A stretch of 64,000 nucleotides of DNA from an uncultured Collinsella sp. (GTDB lineage Bacteria > Actinomycetota > Coriobacteriia > Coriobacteriales > Coriobacteriaceae). Location: assembly GCA_900545665.1 (NCBI GenBank), contig UQZU01000001.1, forward strand, positions 1-64,000, in the 5' to 3' direction. The first letter of the stretch is position 1, and each line of letters opens with the position of its first letter. The notes below the pieces were generated by a model, which worked only from the letters and a program-made list of their open reading frames with translations, was not told the origin of the DNA and did not search any database. The position numbers and the translations under genes were made by a program. Below, one piece after another: positions 8,201 through 16,484 of the stretch.

Positions 8201-8231
8201 CCGTTTACCTTTTAAAAGTGAACGTTCACCT
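8201..8231 (+). promoter_or_regulatory. LacI-type operator with overlapping CCGTT half-site before the SDR gene
   Basis: AGTGAACGTTCACCT at 8217-8231 contains the perfect palindrome GTGAACGTTCAC. It matches the sites upstream of GH105, the GPH symporter and uxaC. CCGTT at 8201-8205 and ACGTT at 8222-8226 keep the 21-bp spacing of the AACGG element in the orientation expected for a plus-strand gene, so a second regulator may overlap here. A weaker half-site TGAACGTT lies at about 8308, near the SDR start codon. Confidence 0.7.
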
Positions 8232-8334
8232 GATTTTAGGAGAATCTGATTTTTAAATCCTCCTCTTCTCCTATACTGACCTTGTATGAAAAGCAAGACT
8301 TATATAGATGAACGTTTCTTTTGAAAGGATCGCT

Positions 8335-9144
8335 ATGTCTGATCTTATGGACAGCTTCCGCCTGGATGGCAAGGTCGCGCTCGTAACCGGCGCCACCTAT
8401 GGCATTGGCATGGCCATCGCCGAGGCGCTCGGAGAGGCCGGCGCCAAGATCGCCTTTAACGCACGTCACGCCGACAAGGTAGCCGAGGCCGAGAAGCACT
8501 ACCGCGAGCTGGGCTTTGAGGCCCATGGTTACGTGGCAGACGTCACCGACGAGGCCGTCGTCGCCGAGCTCATCGCCAAGATCGAGGCCGACTTTGGTAC
8601 CACGCCCGATATCCTGGTCAACAACGCCGGCGTCATTCAGCGCACCCCGATGCTCGACATGAGCGCCGAGGACTTCCGTCGTGTCGTCGATATTGACCTC
8701 AACGCACCGTTTATCGTGTCCAAGGCCTGCCTGCCCGGCATGATCGCCAAGGGCCACGGCAAGATCATCAACATCTGCTCGATGATGAGCGAGCTGGGTC
8801 GCGAGACCATCGCCGGCTATGCCGCCGCCAAGGGCGGACTCAAGATGCTCACCAAGAACATCTGCTCGGAGTTTGGCGAGGCCAATATCCAGTGCAACGG
8901 CATTGGACCCGGCTACATCGCCACACCGCAAACCGCACCCCTGCGCGAGACGCAGCCCGACGGCAGCCGCCACCCGTTTGACCAGTTCATCATTGCCAAG
9001 ACGCCGGCCGCCCGTTGGGGCACGCCCGAGGATCTGAAGGGCCCCGCCGTGTTCTTGGCTTCCGATGCATCGAACTTCGTCAACGGCCACATCCTCTACG
9101 TCGACGGTGGAATCTTGGCCTACATCGGCAAGCAACCGCAGTAA
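8335..9144 (+). CDS. SDR-family oxidoreductase, probable DhuD/KduD-type uronate dehydrogenase
   Basis: A 269-residue classical short-chain dehydrogenase: the TGATYGIG glycine motif near residue 20, NNAGV, catalytic Ser in NICSMMS and YAAAKGG (Tyr-x-x-x-Lys), and a C-terminal YVDGG. Such genes are often called gluconate 5-dehydrogenase or KduD. The next gene is an RpiB-like isomerase. That pairing is known from the streptococcal DhuD/DhuI system, which converts unsaturated-uronate breakdown products to KDG. An operator of the pectin type lies upstream. The start at 8335 follows GAAAGGA; the upstream Met at 8308 has no such site. Confidence 0.75.
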   Translation: MSDLMDSFRLDGKVALVTGATYGIGMAIAEALGEAGAKIAFNARHADKVAEAEKHYRELGFEAHGYVADVTDEAVVAELIAKIEADFGTTPDILVNNAGVIQRTPMLDMSAEDFRRVVDIDLNAPFIVSKACLPGMIAKGHGKIINICSMMSELGRETIAGYAAAKGGLKMLTKNICSEFGEANIQCNGIGPGYIATPQTAPLRETQPDGSRHPFDQFIIAKTPAARWGTPEDLKGPAVFLASDASNFVNGHILYVDGGILAYIGKQPQ

Positions 9145-9262
9145 GACGTCTGGGCGAGGCGACAGACCTTATCGTCCACCGCCCGCAGAGCAGCCTCTCT
9201 GTTGGAGATGCCACGCAACATAACTAACAATTAATTTAGAAAATAGTGGAAGGTTATCTATC

Positions 9263-9904
9263 ATGAAAATCGCTCTGATCAATGAGAACTCTCAGAACTC
9301 CAAGAACCCCATGATCGAGGCTGCCCTTAAGAAGGTTGTCGAGCCCATGGGGCACACCGTCTTTAACTATGGTATGTATGCCGACGCCGACTCCAAGCCC
9401 CTCACCTACGTGCAGAACGGCATCCTTGCCGCCGTGCTGCTCAACTCCGGCGCTGCCGACTACGTCGTGACCGGCTGCGGCACCGGCGAGGGCGCCATGC
9501 TCGCCTGCAACTCCTTCCCCGGCGTGCTGTGCGGCCACGTTGCCGACCCGCTCGACGCCTACACCTTTGCCCAGGTCAACGATGGCAACGCCGTCGCCAT
9601 GCCCTTCGCTCTTAAGAACGGCTGGGGCCAGGAGCTCAACCTCGAGTACACCTTCGAGAAGCTCTTTGGCTTTGGTTCGGGCAACGGCTATCCTGCCGAG
9701 CGTGTTGAGCCCGAGCAGCGCAACAAGAAGATCCTCGACGGCGTGCGCGCTGTGACCATGCGTCCGCTCGTCGACGTCCTGGGCGAGATCGATCAGGACC
9801 TGGTGAAGGGCGCACTTGCCGGCGAGCACTTCCAGGAGTACTTCTTTGCCAACGCCACCGACGAGGCCATCATCGCCAAGGTCAAGGAGCTCCTGGGGCT
9901 CTAA
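9263..9904 (+). CDS. RpiB/LacA/LacB-family isomerase, probable DhuI
   Basis: A 213-residue protein of the ribose-5-phosphate isomerase B/LacAB superfamily. It opens MKIALINENSQNSKNP and has the Cys-containing TGCGTGEGAMLACN active-site region typical of the fold. It is longer than RpiB (about 150 residues) by a C-terminal extension. In streptococci an RpiB-family enzyme (DhuI) isomerises 4-deoxy-5-keto-uronate before DhuD reduces it. Position directly after the SDR gene supports that role here. A GGAAGG site precedes the start, and a strong terminator follows the stop. Confidence 0.75.
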   Translation: MKIALINENSQNSKNPMIEAALKKVVEPMGHTVFNYGMYADADSKPLTYVQNGILAAVLLNSGAADYVVTGCGTGEGAMLACNSFPGVLCGHVADPLDAYTFAQVNDGNAVAMPFALKNGWGQELNLEYTFEKLFGFGSGNGYPAERVEPEQRNKKILDGVRAVTMRPLVDVLGEIDQDLVKGALAGEHFQEYFFANATDEAIIAKVKELLGL

Positions 9905-9930
9905 TCGCACGACCTATTGCAACTAACGCA

Positions 9931-9970
9931 AGCGACGGCCGTCCCACGTACGGGACGGCCGTCGCTTTTT
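9931..9970 (+). terminator. Rho-independent terminator after the isomerase gene
   Basis: A 15-bp perfect stem (9931-9945 with 9952-9966), 6-base loop and a T run at 9966-9970, ending the regulator-SDR-isomerase strand. Confidence 0.92.
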
Positions 9971-10024
9971 GCTATTTACCGACTGACGCCGCGGAGACAG
10001 GTCCCCCATGCATCAAGGAGTTGA

Positions 10025-11974
10025 CTAGAGCTCGCAGGCAACCTTGTAGCCATCGCCGATAGCGTCGCGGATGTTGCCGCACTTGTTGGCATCGCCCAGC
10101 ACGTGGGTGGCAACGCCGGCAGCGGCAAGGTCGTCGGCCAGCTTGGTATTGGGACGATAGCCCATGGCAAGCACCAGCGTATCGGCATCGGCGATGGTGT
10201 GGACCTCGCCGTCCTTCTCGTAGCTGATGGCATCCTCGGTAATCTCGGTCACCTTGGCCTCGGTCAGCACGTGGACGCCCTTTGAGAGCATGCGCGTGAT
10301 GAGCACCGCGCGACCGGCGCCGCCCTCGTTGGCGGCGAGCGTCTTGGTCATCTCGATAACGGTGACATCGCGATTGGCCGGCGAGAGGTCGTTGACCAGC
10401 GGGGCCAGGTAATCGGCCGTCTCGCAGCCGACGGTGCCGCCGCCGACGATGACGATCTTCTTGCCCGGGAAAGCCTTGCCGCCCAGCAGGTCGTCGGCCG
10501 TCATAACCTGCTTAAAGCCCTGCATGAAGGCCGGAACGATGGGCTCGGCGCCATAAGCCAGGACGACCTCGTAGCCGGCGTAGTCGCGCTGAATGTCCTC
10601 GGCAGTAAGCTCGGTGCCAAATACGCACTTCACGCCGGCCTCGGCCAGACGACGATACTGATACTTGATCACACGGGTGAGTTCCTGCTTTGCCGGCGGA
10701 ACGGCTGCGATGCGCATCTCGCCGCCCGGCTCGTCCTGCTTATCCACGAGCACCACGTTGTGGCCGCGCTTGGCGGCAATGTAGGCTGCCTCCATGCCCG
10801 CAGGACCAGCGCCCACAACCAGTACGTTCTTGGCCTCGGCGGCAGGCTCGTAGCCGGCCTCGTCGCGCTCAACATCGGGGTTGACGGTGCAGGAGATGCG
10901 CTTGCCAAACATAATGCCGTTCAGGCAGCGCAGGCAGCCAATGCAGGGGCGGATGTCGTCGGCGTTGCCGGCAGCGGCTTTGTTGCAGAACTCGGCATCG
11001 CACAGATTGGCGCGGCCCATCATGCAGATGTCGGCGGCACCGTCCTCGATCAGCTCCTCGGCAATCCAGGCCTCGTTGATACGTCCGACGGTGGCGACGG
11101 GAATGTTGACGTGCTTTTTGATCTCGCGCGAGCAGGCAGCGTGCGAGGCCTGCTGGGTACCGGCGGCGGGAATCGCGGAACCGCGCTTGATGGTGGTGCC
11201 GCCCGACACATGAATCATGTCGACGCCGGCCTTCTCCAGGCGACGCGAGACGTAGATCATGTCGTTGAGGGTCAGGCCGCCATCGGTGTACTCATCGCCC
11301 GAGATGCGGACGTCGATGATAAAGTCCTTGCCGCAGCGCTCGCGAATCTCGGCGATGACCTCGAGCAAGAAGCGCATACGGGCGTCGAGCGAGCCGCCAT
11401 ACTCGTCGGTACGCTTGTTGTAGAGCGGAGTCAAAAAGCCGCCGAGCATGCCGTGGGCGTGTGCCGCATGGACCTCGACGCCATCGACGCCAGCCTTCTG
11501 CATACGCACGGCAGCGTCGCCAAACTGATGCGTGAGCTCGTGAATCTCGTCGACCGTGATGGGGCGCGGTGCCTCGCGGGCGTAAGACGGGCCCACAAAG
11601 GACGGAGCGATCAGGCGCGGCGTGCCCGGAATGTTAAAGGCCATGTAGGCGGGGTGGAAGAGCTGCGGCATGATCTTGCAGCCATACTCGTGGACGGCCG
11701 CGGCGAGCTTTTCCCAGCCGGGGATAAACGTGTCGTCGTAGCAGCACATATCGCCTGGCAGGTAGGTATAGGTGGGCTCGACGGTCACGACCTCGGTGAT
11801 GATGAGGCCCACGCCGCCCTTGGCACGAGCACGATAGTGATCGACCAAATCGTCGGTCACATAGCCGTGGTCGGCCAGGTTGGTGGATACCGGCGGCATA
11901 AAGACGCGGTTCTTGACCTCGGTCGTACCAACCTTGATGGGGCTAAAGAGCATCGGATAGGCGGAGGACTCCAT
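10025..11974 (-). CDS. Old-Yellow-Enzyme-type NADH:flavin oxidoreductase with Fe-S and NAD(P)-binding domains
   Basis: A 649-residue enzyme of the 2,4-dienoyl-CoA reductase/trimethylamine dehydrogenase type. Residues 1-340 form the FMN TIM barrel (SPIKVGTTEVKNRVFMPP, then HAAHAHGMLGGFLTP). A 4Fe-4S binding segment follows (CIGCLRCLNG with a later Cys before TVNPD), then the dinucleotide domain (VVGAGPAGMEAA and VIVGGGTVGCE). Enzymes of this group reduce enoates and related activated double bonds; the substrate here is unknown. It is the last gene of the minus-strand block and follows a GltD-like gene. The start at 11974 has GAAAGGA upstream; longer in-frame starts lack one. Confidence 0.85.
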   Translation of the reverse strand: MESSAYPMLFSPIKVGTTEVKNRVFMPPVSTNLADHGYVTDDLVDHYRARAKGGVGLIITEVVTVEPTYTYLPGDMCCYDDTFIPGWEKLAAAVHEYGCKIMPQLFHPAYMAFNIPGTPRLIAPSFVGPSYAREAPRPITVDEIHELTHQFGDAAVRMQKAGVDGVEVHAAHAHGMLGGFLTPLYNKRTDEYGGSLDARMRFLLEVIAEIRERCGKDFIIDVRISGDEYTDGGLTLNDMIYVSRRLEKAGVDMIHVSGGTTIKRGSAIPAAGTQQASHAACSREIKKHVNIPVATVGRINEAWIAEELIEDGAADICMMGRANLCDAEFCNKAAAGNADDIRPCIGCLRCLNGIMFGKRISCTVNPDVERDEAGYEPAAEAKNVLVVGAGPAGMEAAYIAAKRGHNVVLVDKQDEPGGEMRIAAVPPAKQELTRVIKYQYRRLAEAGVKCVFGTELTAEDIQRDYAGYEVVLAYGAEPIVPAFMQGFKQVMTADDLLGGKAFPGKKIVIVGGGTVGCETADYLAPLVNDLSPANRDVTVIEMTKTLAANEGGAGRAVLITRMLSKGVHVLTEAKVTEITEDAISYEKDGEVHTIADADTLVLAMGYRPNTKLADDLAAAGVATHVLGDANKCGNIRDAIGDGYKVACEL

Positions 11975-12090
11975 ACAGGCTTCCTTTCGTTTGAGCCGCG
12001 TGGCGGCACTTGCTGATTCCCCTATTGTATCAGCAACCGCCGCGTCCGTACCCGCTCGCACTCCCCCGCCTTTAATCCGATCCCCACAAA

Positions 12091-12157
12091 AGTTGTGGTG
12101 GAATACGGAGTAGATAAGGCCTTTGATAGCCAAAACAGTCCGTATTTCACCGCAACT
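12091..12157. promoter_or_regulatory. Inverted repeat in the gap before the OYE gene
   Basis: An 18-base arm at 12091-12108 is the inverse of 12140-12157 with two mismatches, spaced by 31 bases. It sits about 120 bp upstream of the OYE-type gene and just past the end of the GltD-like gene. It could be an operator pair around a promoter or a weak transcription stop; the sequence does not decide. Confidence 0.4.
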
Positions 12158-12172
12158 AATGGATGGGATGTG

Positions 12173-13390
12173 TTAGAGACCCAAATAGGCAGTCATGCCT
12201 TCGACGGCGAGCTTGGCGCCTGCCACGGCATGAACCACGGTGAGCGGGCCGTTGACCACGTCGCCGGCGGCAAAGACGCCAGGCACGGTAGTCATGCCAT
12301 ACTCGTCGACCGAAAGCAGGCCGCGATGGTCGGTCTCCAGACCGCCCGTTGTAAGCACGAGCTTGTCCTTGGGCACTTGAGACGCCGCAATCACAACCGT
12401 GTCGGCGGACACGTGGTCGAGTTCTTCCTCGTAGCCCACCACGTTGTTGTCCTCGTCAAAGATAGCCGTCTCGAACACCGGACCGTTGTCGTCGATGGCG
12501 CAGATCGCCTTGCCGCACACAATCTCGGCACCGTCAAGCTCGGTCAGCTCCACCTCGTCATCGATGGCAGAGATATGGCGCGATCGGGCGTACACGGTAA
12601 CCTTGCGAGCACCCGAGCGCAGGGCCGTGCGGGCAACATCCATGGCCACATTGCCGGCGCCGATAACCGCCACGTTCTGCCCGATCGCCACGCTCGTGGG
12701 GTCAACGAGGTAGTCGATGCCAAACAGCACGTTGCCGCGCGACTCGCCGGGAATACCCAGCTTTCGAGCTCGCCAGGTACCAGTACCGACAAAGACCGCA
12801 TCGTAGCCGTCGCGCAGCAGGTCGTCGATGTGGAGCGCACCGCCGATGGTGGTCGAGGGGCGAACGCGCACGCCGAGCGAGCACATCACGTGGCGGTACT
12901 TTTGCACGAGCGAGCGCGGCAGACGGAACTCGGGGATACCGTACTCCAGCACGCCGCCGATCTCGGGCCGCTGCTCAAAAACGGTGACGGCGCAACCCAG
13001 CTGGGCCATCTTAATGGCCACGGTAATACCGGCGGGACCGGAACCGACCACAGCAACCTGTTTGCCACACGACGGCGCGGGCGTCCACTCCTTACGATCT
13101 AAATACGCTGTGGAGATGTAGTGCTCGATGCTCGAAAAATGCACGGGTGTGCCCTTACGGCCCTGAATGCAAGCACCCTCGCACTGGCCCGAATGGTTGC
13201 ACACCACGGAGCAGACCGCGCTCATGGGATTGTTCTGGAACAGCAGCTCGCCCGCCTCTTCTAGACGACGCAGCTTGAACAGGTCGATGACCTGAGGAAT
13301 AGGCGTCTGAACCGGGCAGCCCTTAATCTGGCAGAACGCCCTTTTACAACCCAGGCAACGATTCGCCTCTTCGACAATGTGGATAGCCAC
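12173..13390 (-). CDS. GltD-like NAD(P)-dependent oxidoreductase
   Basis: A 405-residue protein related to the small subunit of glutamate synthase. The N-terminal cysteine clusters (CLGCKRAFCQIKGCPVQTPI, then CSVVCNHSGQCEGACI) fit two 4Fe-4S centres. Two dinucleotide folds follow: VVGSGPAGITVA for FAD and VIGAGNVAMDVART for NAD(P)H. No large GltB subunit is nearby, so it probably delivers electrons to another enzyme, perhaps the OYE-type protein encoded next. I chose the GTG at 13390, which has AGGGGAG six bases upstream; the TTG further up has nothing. Confidence 0.82.
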   Translation of the reverse strand: MAIHIVEEANRCLGCKRAFCQIKGCPVQTPIPQVIDLFKLRRLEEAGELLFQNNPMSAVCSVVCNHSGQCEGACIQGRKGTPVHFSSIEHYISTAYLDRKEWTPAPSCGKQVAVVGSGPAGITVAIKMAQLGCAVTVFEQRPEIGGVLEYGIPEFRLPRSLVQKYRHVMCSLGVRVRPSTTIGGALHIDDLLRDGYDAVFVGTGTWRARKLGIPGESRGNVLFGIDYLVDPTSVAIGQNVAVIGAGNVAMDVARTALRSGARKVTVYARSRHISAIDDEVELTELDGAEIVCGKAICAIDDNGPVFETAIFDEDNNVVGYEEELDHVSADTVVIAASQVPKDKLVLTTGGLETDHRGLLSVDEYGMTTVPGVFAAGDVVNGPLTVVHAVAGAKLAVEGMTAYLGL

Positions 13391-13493
13391 GCAACTCCCC
13401 TTTTTAATGCAATCCAATGGGGCGACGATAAAGACCCTTCACCGCCGCCCCCATACAGGTAATCTCAATCTGCCGACACGGCAAAAGCCAATG

Positions 13494-14399
13494 CTATAAC
13501 TCGCGATGCGAAGCCCCGCAGCGAGCGGACATGTGCTCGAGTGTCGCCAGGCAGTCAGCCGCCGTCGCCGGCACGCTGTTCTCGACCACGCAGGGAATCC
13601 CAGGGCAGGCGGCGGCAGCCCAGGCCACCACGGGCTCAAAGTCATAGCGACCCGTCTCGCCCACGCCGTGGCACACCAGGCGTGAACCCGTACCGTCGCA
13701 CCAACCGGCTTCGTCCTCGTTATCAACGACCTCAAAATCCTTGGCGTGCAGCACGCGGATCTTACTGCCGCATAAGTAGAGCATGCGCGCTGTGATTTCC
13801 TGCGCTTCGTCAACGACGCTGGGGTGCAGCAGCGACACCGGGTCGTAGATCACGCCGAGCGACGGGCTTGTGACGCGCTCCAGCACCTCACGGCAGCGAT
13901 CTGGCGTGTTAACGGTCTCGTTCCAACCGGGCTCGATCAGTATTTGCCCGCCCACGGCCTCGGCCCGATCGCAGACGTGTGCAAGTCCGTCTGCAAACGC
14001 ATCGAGCGCCTCGTCGGTCATGCGGTCGTCCGCGACACGGTTCTGCGCATTGGGGCGACCGGTCTCGGTGCCAACCGGGCATCCGCCGAGCATCTGGGCA
14101 AAGTTCAAGCACGCCTCGTACTCGGCAAAGTTATCCATGAGTTGTTGGCGATCGGGCGTCGCCAGATTCTTATAACAGCCGAGCACGGCGACCGAAACGC
14201 CTGCCTCGTCGAGCACCGCACGCAAATGGTCGGCAAGCTCGCGGGTCAGGCCGCCTCGATCGATCCCCATCGATGCGTAGAGCACCTTGCTCGGCAGCTG
14301 AATGCACGAAAAGCCCAGCTCTCCCGCCATGCGAATGCGTTCCTCGACAGTCCCCTGCGGAAGGTCGTGCAAACGTACACCCGGAGTAATAGCCCCCAC
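13494..14399 (-). CDS. Sugar phosphate isomerase/epimerase-like TIM-barrel protein
   Basis: A protein of about 301 residues of the xylose-isomerase-like TIM-barrel superfamily (AP_endonuc_2): GTVEERIRMAGELGFSCIQL at the start, ILIEPGWNETVN, LGVIYDPVSLLHP with the metal-ligand Asp, and VLHAKDFEVV near the C terminus. Family members isomerise or epimerise sugars, or degrade inositol. The reaction here is unknown. It is translationally coupled to GH105: GTG at 14399 or 14408 lies at the GH105 stop (14401-14403). I list 14399 because AAGGGA is too close to 14408. The context points to a pectin-derived sugar. Confidence 0.75.
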   Translation of the reverse strand: MGAITPGVRLHDLPQGTVEERIRMAGELGFSCIQLPSKVLYASMGIDRGGLTRELADHLRAVLDEAGVSVAVLGCYKNLATPDRQQLMDNFAEYEACLNFAQMLGGCPVGTETGRPNAQNRVADDRMTDEALDAFADGLAHVCDRAEAVGGQILIEPGWNETVNTPDRCREVLERVTSPSLGVIYDPVSLLHPSVVDEAQEITARMLYLCGSKIRVLHAKDFEVVDNEDEAGWCDGTGSRLVCHGVGETGRYDFEPVVAWAAAACPGIPCVVENSVPATAADCLATLEHMSARCGASHREL

Positions 14400-14400
14400 G

Positions 14401-15639
14401 TTATTCACATCCCTTATGAGCGTTGATGCCCGGGGTGTATCCGCCAAACGGGTCCTCGATGGAGCACACGCCCGAGGGGGCAAGCGGATCGCGTTTACCG
14501 GCCAGCTTGTCGTGATGCATGGTCTCGATATAGGCAAGCACCAGCGGCGCCACACCCTTTGCATCATTTTTGACCACGGGCTCGCTCATGTAGTAATCAA
14601 ACGTGCCCTCGCGGTGCGCGGTGTTGCCCAAGCCCGCGACCAGGCAGATGTTGTCAAGCGCCAGCTGACCATCATGCTCAGACAGGCAGGTCTCGCAGAT
14701 GCCGTCGAAGGCGCGACGGCCGTACTGGTAGTAACGCTCGCCCAGCACGCCCAGACGCACGCCCTTCATGATGGCATTGGCAAAAATCGCGCTACCAGAC
14801 TCCTCCAGGTAGTTGGGGGCGATATTGGGCAGGTTGATGACCTGATGCCACATGCCGGTCTTCTCGTCCTGATACGGCAGCATGGCGTCGATCAGGTCGT
14901 GGAACATCTTGCGAATCTCGTCCTTCTCGGCTGACATCGAAGGCGGCATGAGCTCCCAGGTATCGATGAGTGCCATGGCAAACCAGCCCTCGGCGCGCAG
15001 CCAGAAGTTAGCCGAAAGGCCGGTGACCGGGTCGCACCAGAACTGTTTGCGGCTCGCATCGTAAGCGTGATAGTACAGACCGTTGAGGGGGTTGCGCATC
15101 AGGTCATGCACGACCTGGAACATATGGAAGCTGTCCGAGCAGGCACGACGGTTGTGGAAGCTCAGCTCATACTGCATGTAGAACGGCTGGGCCATATACA
15201 TGCCATCGAGCCAGATCTGGTTGGGGTAGACGGCCTTGTGCCAAAACACGCCCTCTTTGGTACGCGGCTGGGTTTCGAGCTGACGATAGATGGTATCCAT
15301 GGCGGCGCGATACTTGGGCTTGCCCACCAGGTCATAGAGCTTGTAGAGGGTTTTGCCCGCATTAACGTTATCGAGGTTGTAATCCTGCGGGTTGTAATGC
15401 TTGATGGTACCGTCGTCCTGGACAAAGAAATCGATGTAGTCATCGGCAAAGGTCAGGTAGCGCTGCTCACCCGTGATCTCGTACAGCTCGATGAGCGCCT
15501 TGATCATGCAGCCGTCGATATAGTTCCAGGTGTTCTCCTTGCCGGCGCGAATCTTTTCGATATTCCAAGCCGGCGCCTGCGGCGTAGAGGTTTCGATCAA
15601 CTGCTCGATATAACGGTCCAGGATTTGATTGCAACCCAT
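14401..15639 (-). CDS. GH105 unsaturated (rhamno)galacturonyl hydrolase
   Basis: A 412-residue (alpha/alpha)6-barrel enzyme like Bacillus YteR/YesR. Visible blocks are the VFWHKAVYPNQIWLDGMYMAQPF segment (catalytic Asp in WLDG), HAYDASRKQFW and RAEGWFAMAL. GH105 removes the unsaturated uronic acid left by pectate or rhamnogalacturonan lyases by hydration of its double bond. No signal peptide is visible, so it acts in the cytoplasm. The released sugar becomes 4-deoxy-5-keto-uronate, the substrate of the DhuI/DhuD pair at 8.3-9.9 kb. I chose the ATG at 15639, which follows GAGGGG. Two operators precede it. Confidence 0.9.
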   Translation of the reverse strand: MGCNQILDRYIEQLIETSTPQAPAWNIEKIRAGKENTWNYIDGCMIKALIELYEITGEQRYLTFADDYIDFFVQDDGTIKHYNPQDYNLDNVNAGKTLYKLYDLVGKPKYRAAMDTIYRQLETQPRTKEGVFWHKAVYPNQIWLDGMYMAQPFYMQYELSFHNRRACSDSFHMFQVVHDLMRNPLNGLYYHAYDASRKQFWCDPVTGLSANFWLRAEGWFAMALIDTWELMPPSMSAEKDEIRKMFHDLIDAMLPYQDEKTGMWHQVINLPNIAPNYLEESGSAIFANAIMKGVRLGVLGERYYQYGRRAFDGICETCLSEHDGQLALDNICLVAGLGNTAHREGTFDYYMSEPVVKNDAKGVAPLVLAYIETMHHDKLAGKRDPLAPSGVCSIEDPFGGYTPGINAHKGCE

Positions 15640-15664
15640 TGCTGTCCCCTCTGACATAAACGAT

Positions 15665-15680
15665 AGGTGAACGTTACCCC
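15665..15680. promoter_or_regulatory. LacI-type operator 1 upstream of GH105
   Basis: AGGTGAACGTTACCCC matches the left half and centre of the AGGTGAACGTTCACCT palindrome seen at uxaC, with a decayed right half. It lies 26 bases before the GH105 start codon. Confidence 0.6.
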
Positions 15681-15695
15681 TAGTGTAACGCGAAC

Positions 15696-15731
15696 GGGGA
15701 ATATAGGGTGAACGTTAACCCTATATTCCCC
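15696..15731. promoter_or_regulatory. 36-bp palindrome combining operator and stem-loop
   Basis: Arms 15696-15709 and 15718-15731 pair perfectly over 14 bp. The 8-base centre holds AACGTT, so the whole is a palindrome with one mismatched pair. Its middle (15705-15722) is an operator of the GTGAACGTT type. It lies between the stop of the SGNH gene and the start of GH105, so it may act both as transcription stop for the first and operator for the second. Confidence 0.7.
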
Positions 15732-15732
15732 G

Positions 15733-15762
15733 CAAACGGCAGACTTTTAGCGGCAAACGGCG
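15733..15762 (-). promoter_or_regulatory. AACGG 21-bp direct-repeat element upstream of GH105
   Basis: AACGG at 15735-15739 and 15756-15760, with CAGACTTTTAGCGG between. It overlaps the last codons of the SGNH hydrolase gene and lies about 95 bp upstream of GH105, in the same orientation as the other copies. Confidence 0.55.
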
Positions 15763-16415
15763 GTGAGACCCGCGGCGATGCGATGCGCCAGGCGCTCATA
15801 GCCGGCAGGACTGTAATGCAGACCGTCCGGCATATAGAGCTCGCGGTGCTCTGGCAAAAACGGGCTGATGCCACTTTGCGCATACAGGTCAATCACCGGA
15901 ACGGAGTAGCGGTCACAGACCTCGAGCATCGCCTTTACGTAGGCGACCTGCGTCAACCCCAGGTGATTGAGCTCATCGCTTGCCGGGATATCCTTCTCGT
16001 GCTTACCGCTCGTCTTGCACGGCGTCATAAACACAAGCTTTGCCTGGGGCGAACGCGCCGTGATGGTGCGGATCAGGTAATCGAGTGCACCATAGAACTC
16101 GTGCACATCGGTACTGCCCAACTCGCCAAGCGGCACGTTGCGGCTAAAGTCGTTGACGCCGCCAAAAACGATGTAGATATCGGCCGCATCGTCGATACCG
16201 TCAAGGCGCTCGACAAACGAATCGGTACGGTCGGCCTTGATGGCGATACGCGAACCCTTGATGCCAAAGTTCTCGACGACCGCGCCTCCCAGCAACGCGC
16301 CCAAATGCGAGGTCCACGAGATGTCGTTGCCTCCCCCACCGCAGCCGTTGTCGCCCCAGGTCGTTGAGTCGCCAAAGCAGCAAATGGTCGATTCATTCAA
16401 GCTCTTCGTTTCCAT
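15747..16415 (-). CDS. SGNH/GDSL hydrolase, probable cytoplasmic pectin-oligomer acetylesterase
   Basis: A 222-residue SGNH hydrolase: block I GDSTTWGD with the nucleophile Ser, the oxyanion Gly in VVENFGIKGSR, block III GGVNDF with Asn, and block V DGLHYS with the Asp-His pair. Family enzymes include rhamnogalacturonan acetylesterases (CE12), and the setting between GH105 and pectinesterase genes makes deacetylation of imported pectin fragments the best guess. No signal peptide is visible. The start at 16415 follows GAGGAG; upstream in-frame starts have no site. Lipolytic or other ester substrates cannot be excluded. Confidence 0.78.
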   Translation of the reverse strand: METKSLNESTICCFGDSTTWGDNGCGGGGNDISWTSHLGALLGGAVVENFGIKGSRIAIKADRTDSFVERLDGIDDAADIYIVFGGVNDFSRNVPLGELGSTDVHEFYGALDYLIRTITARSPQAKLVFMTPCKTSGKHEKDIPASDELNHLGLTQVAYVKAMLEVCDRYSVPVIDLYAQSGISPFLPEHRELYMPDGLHYSPAGYERLAHRIAAGLTAVCR

Positions 16416-16484
16416 AATCTTCTCCTCATCCGCCCATCGGCGGTCATACAGGAACGTACCGTTTATTCGCAGCATGCCGAGGGG

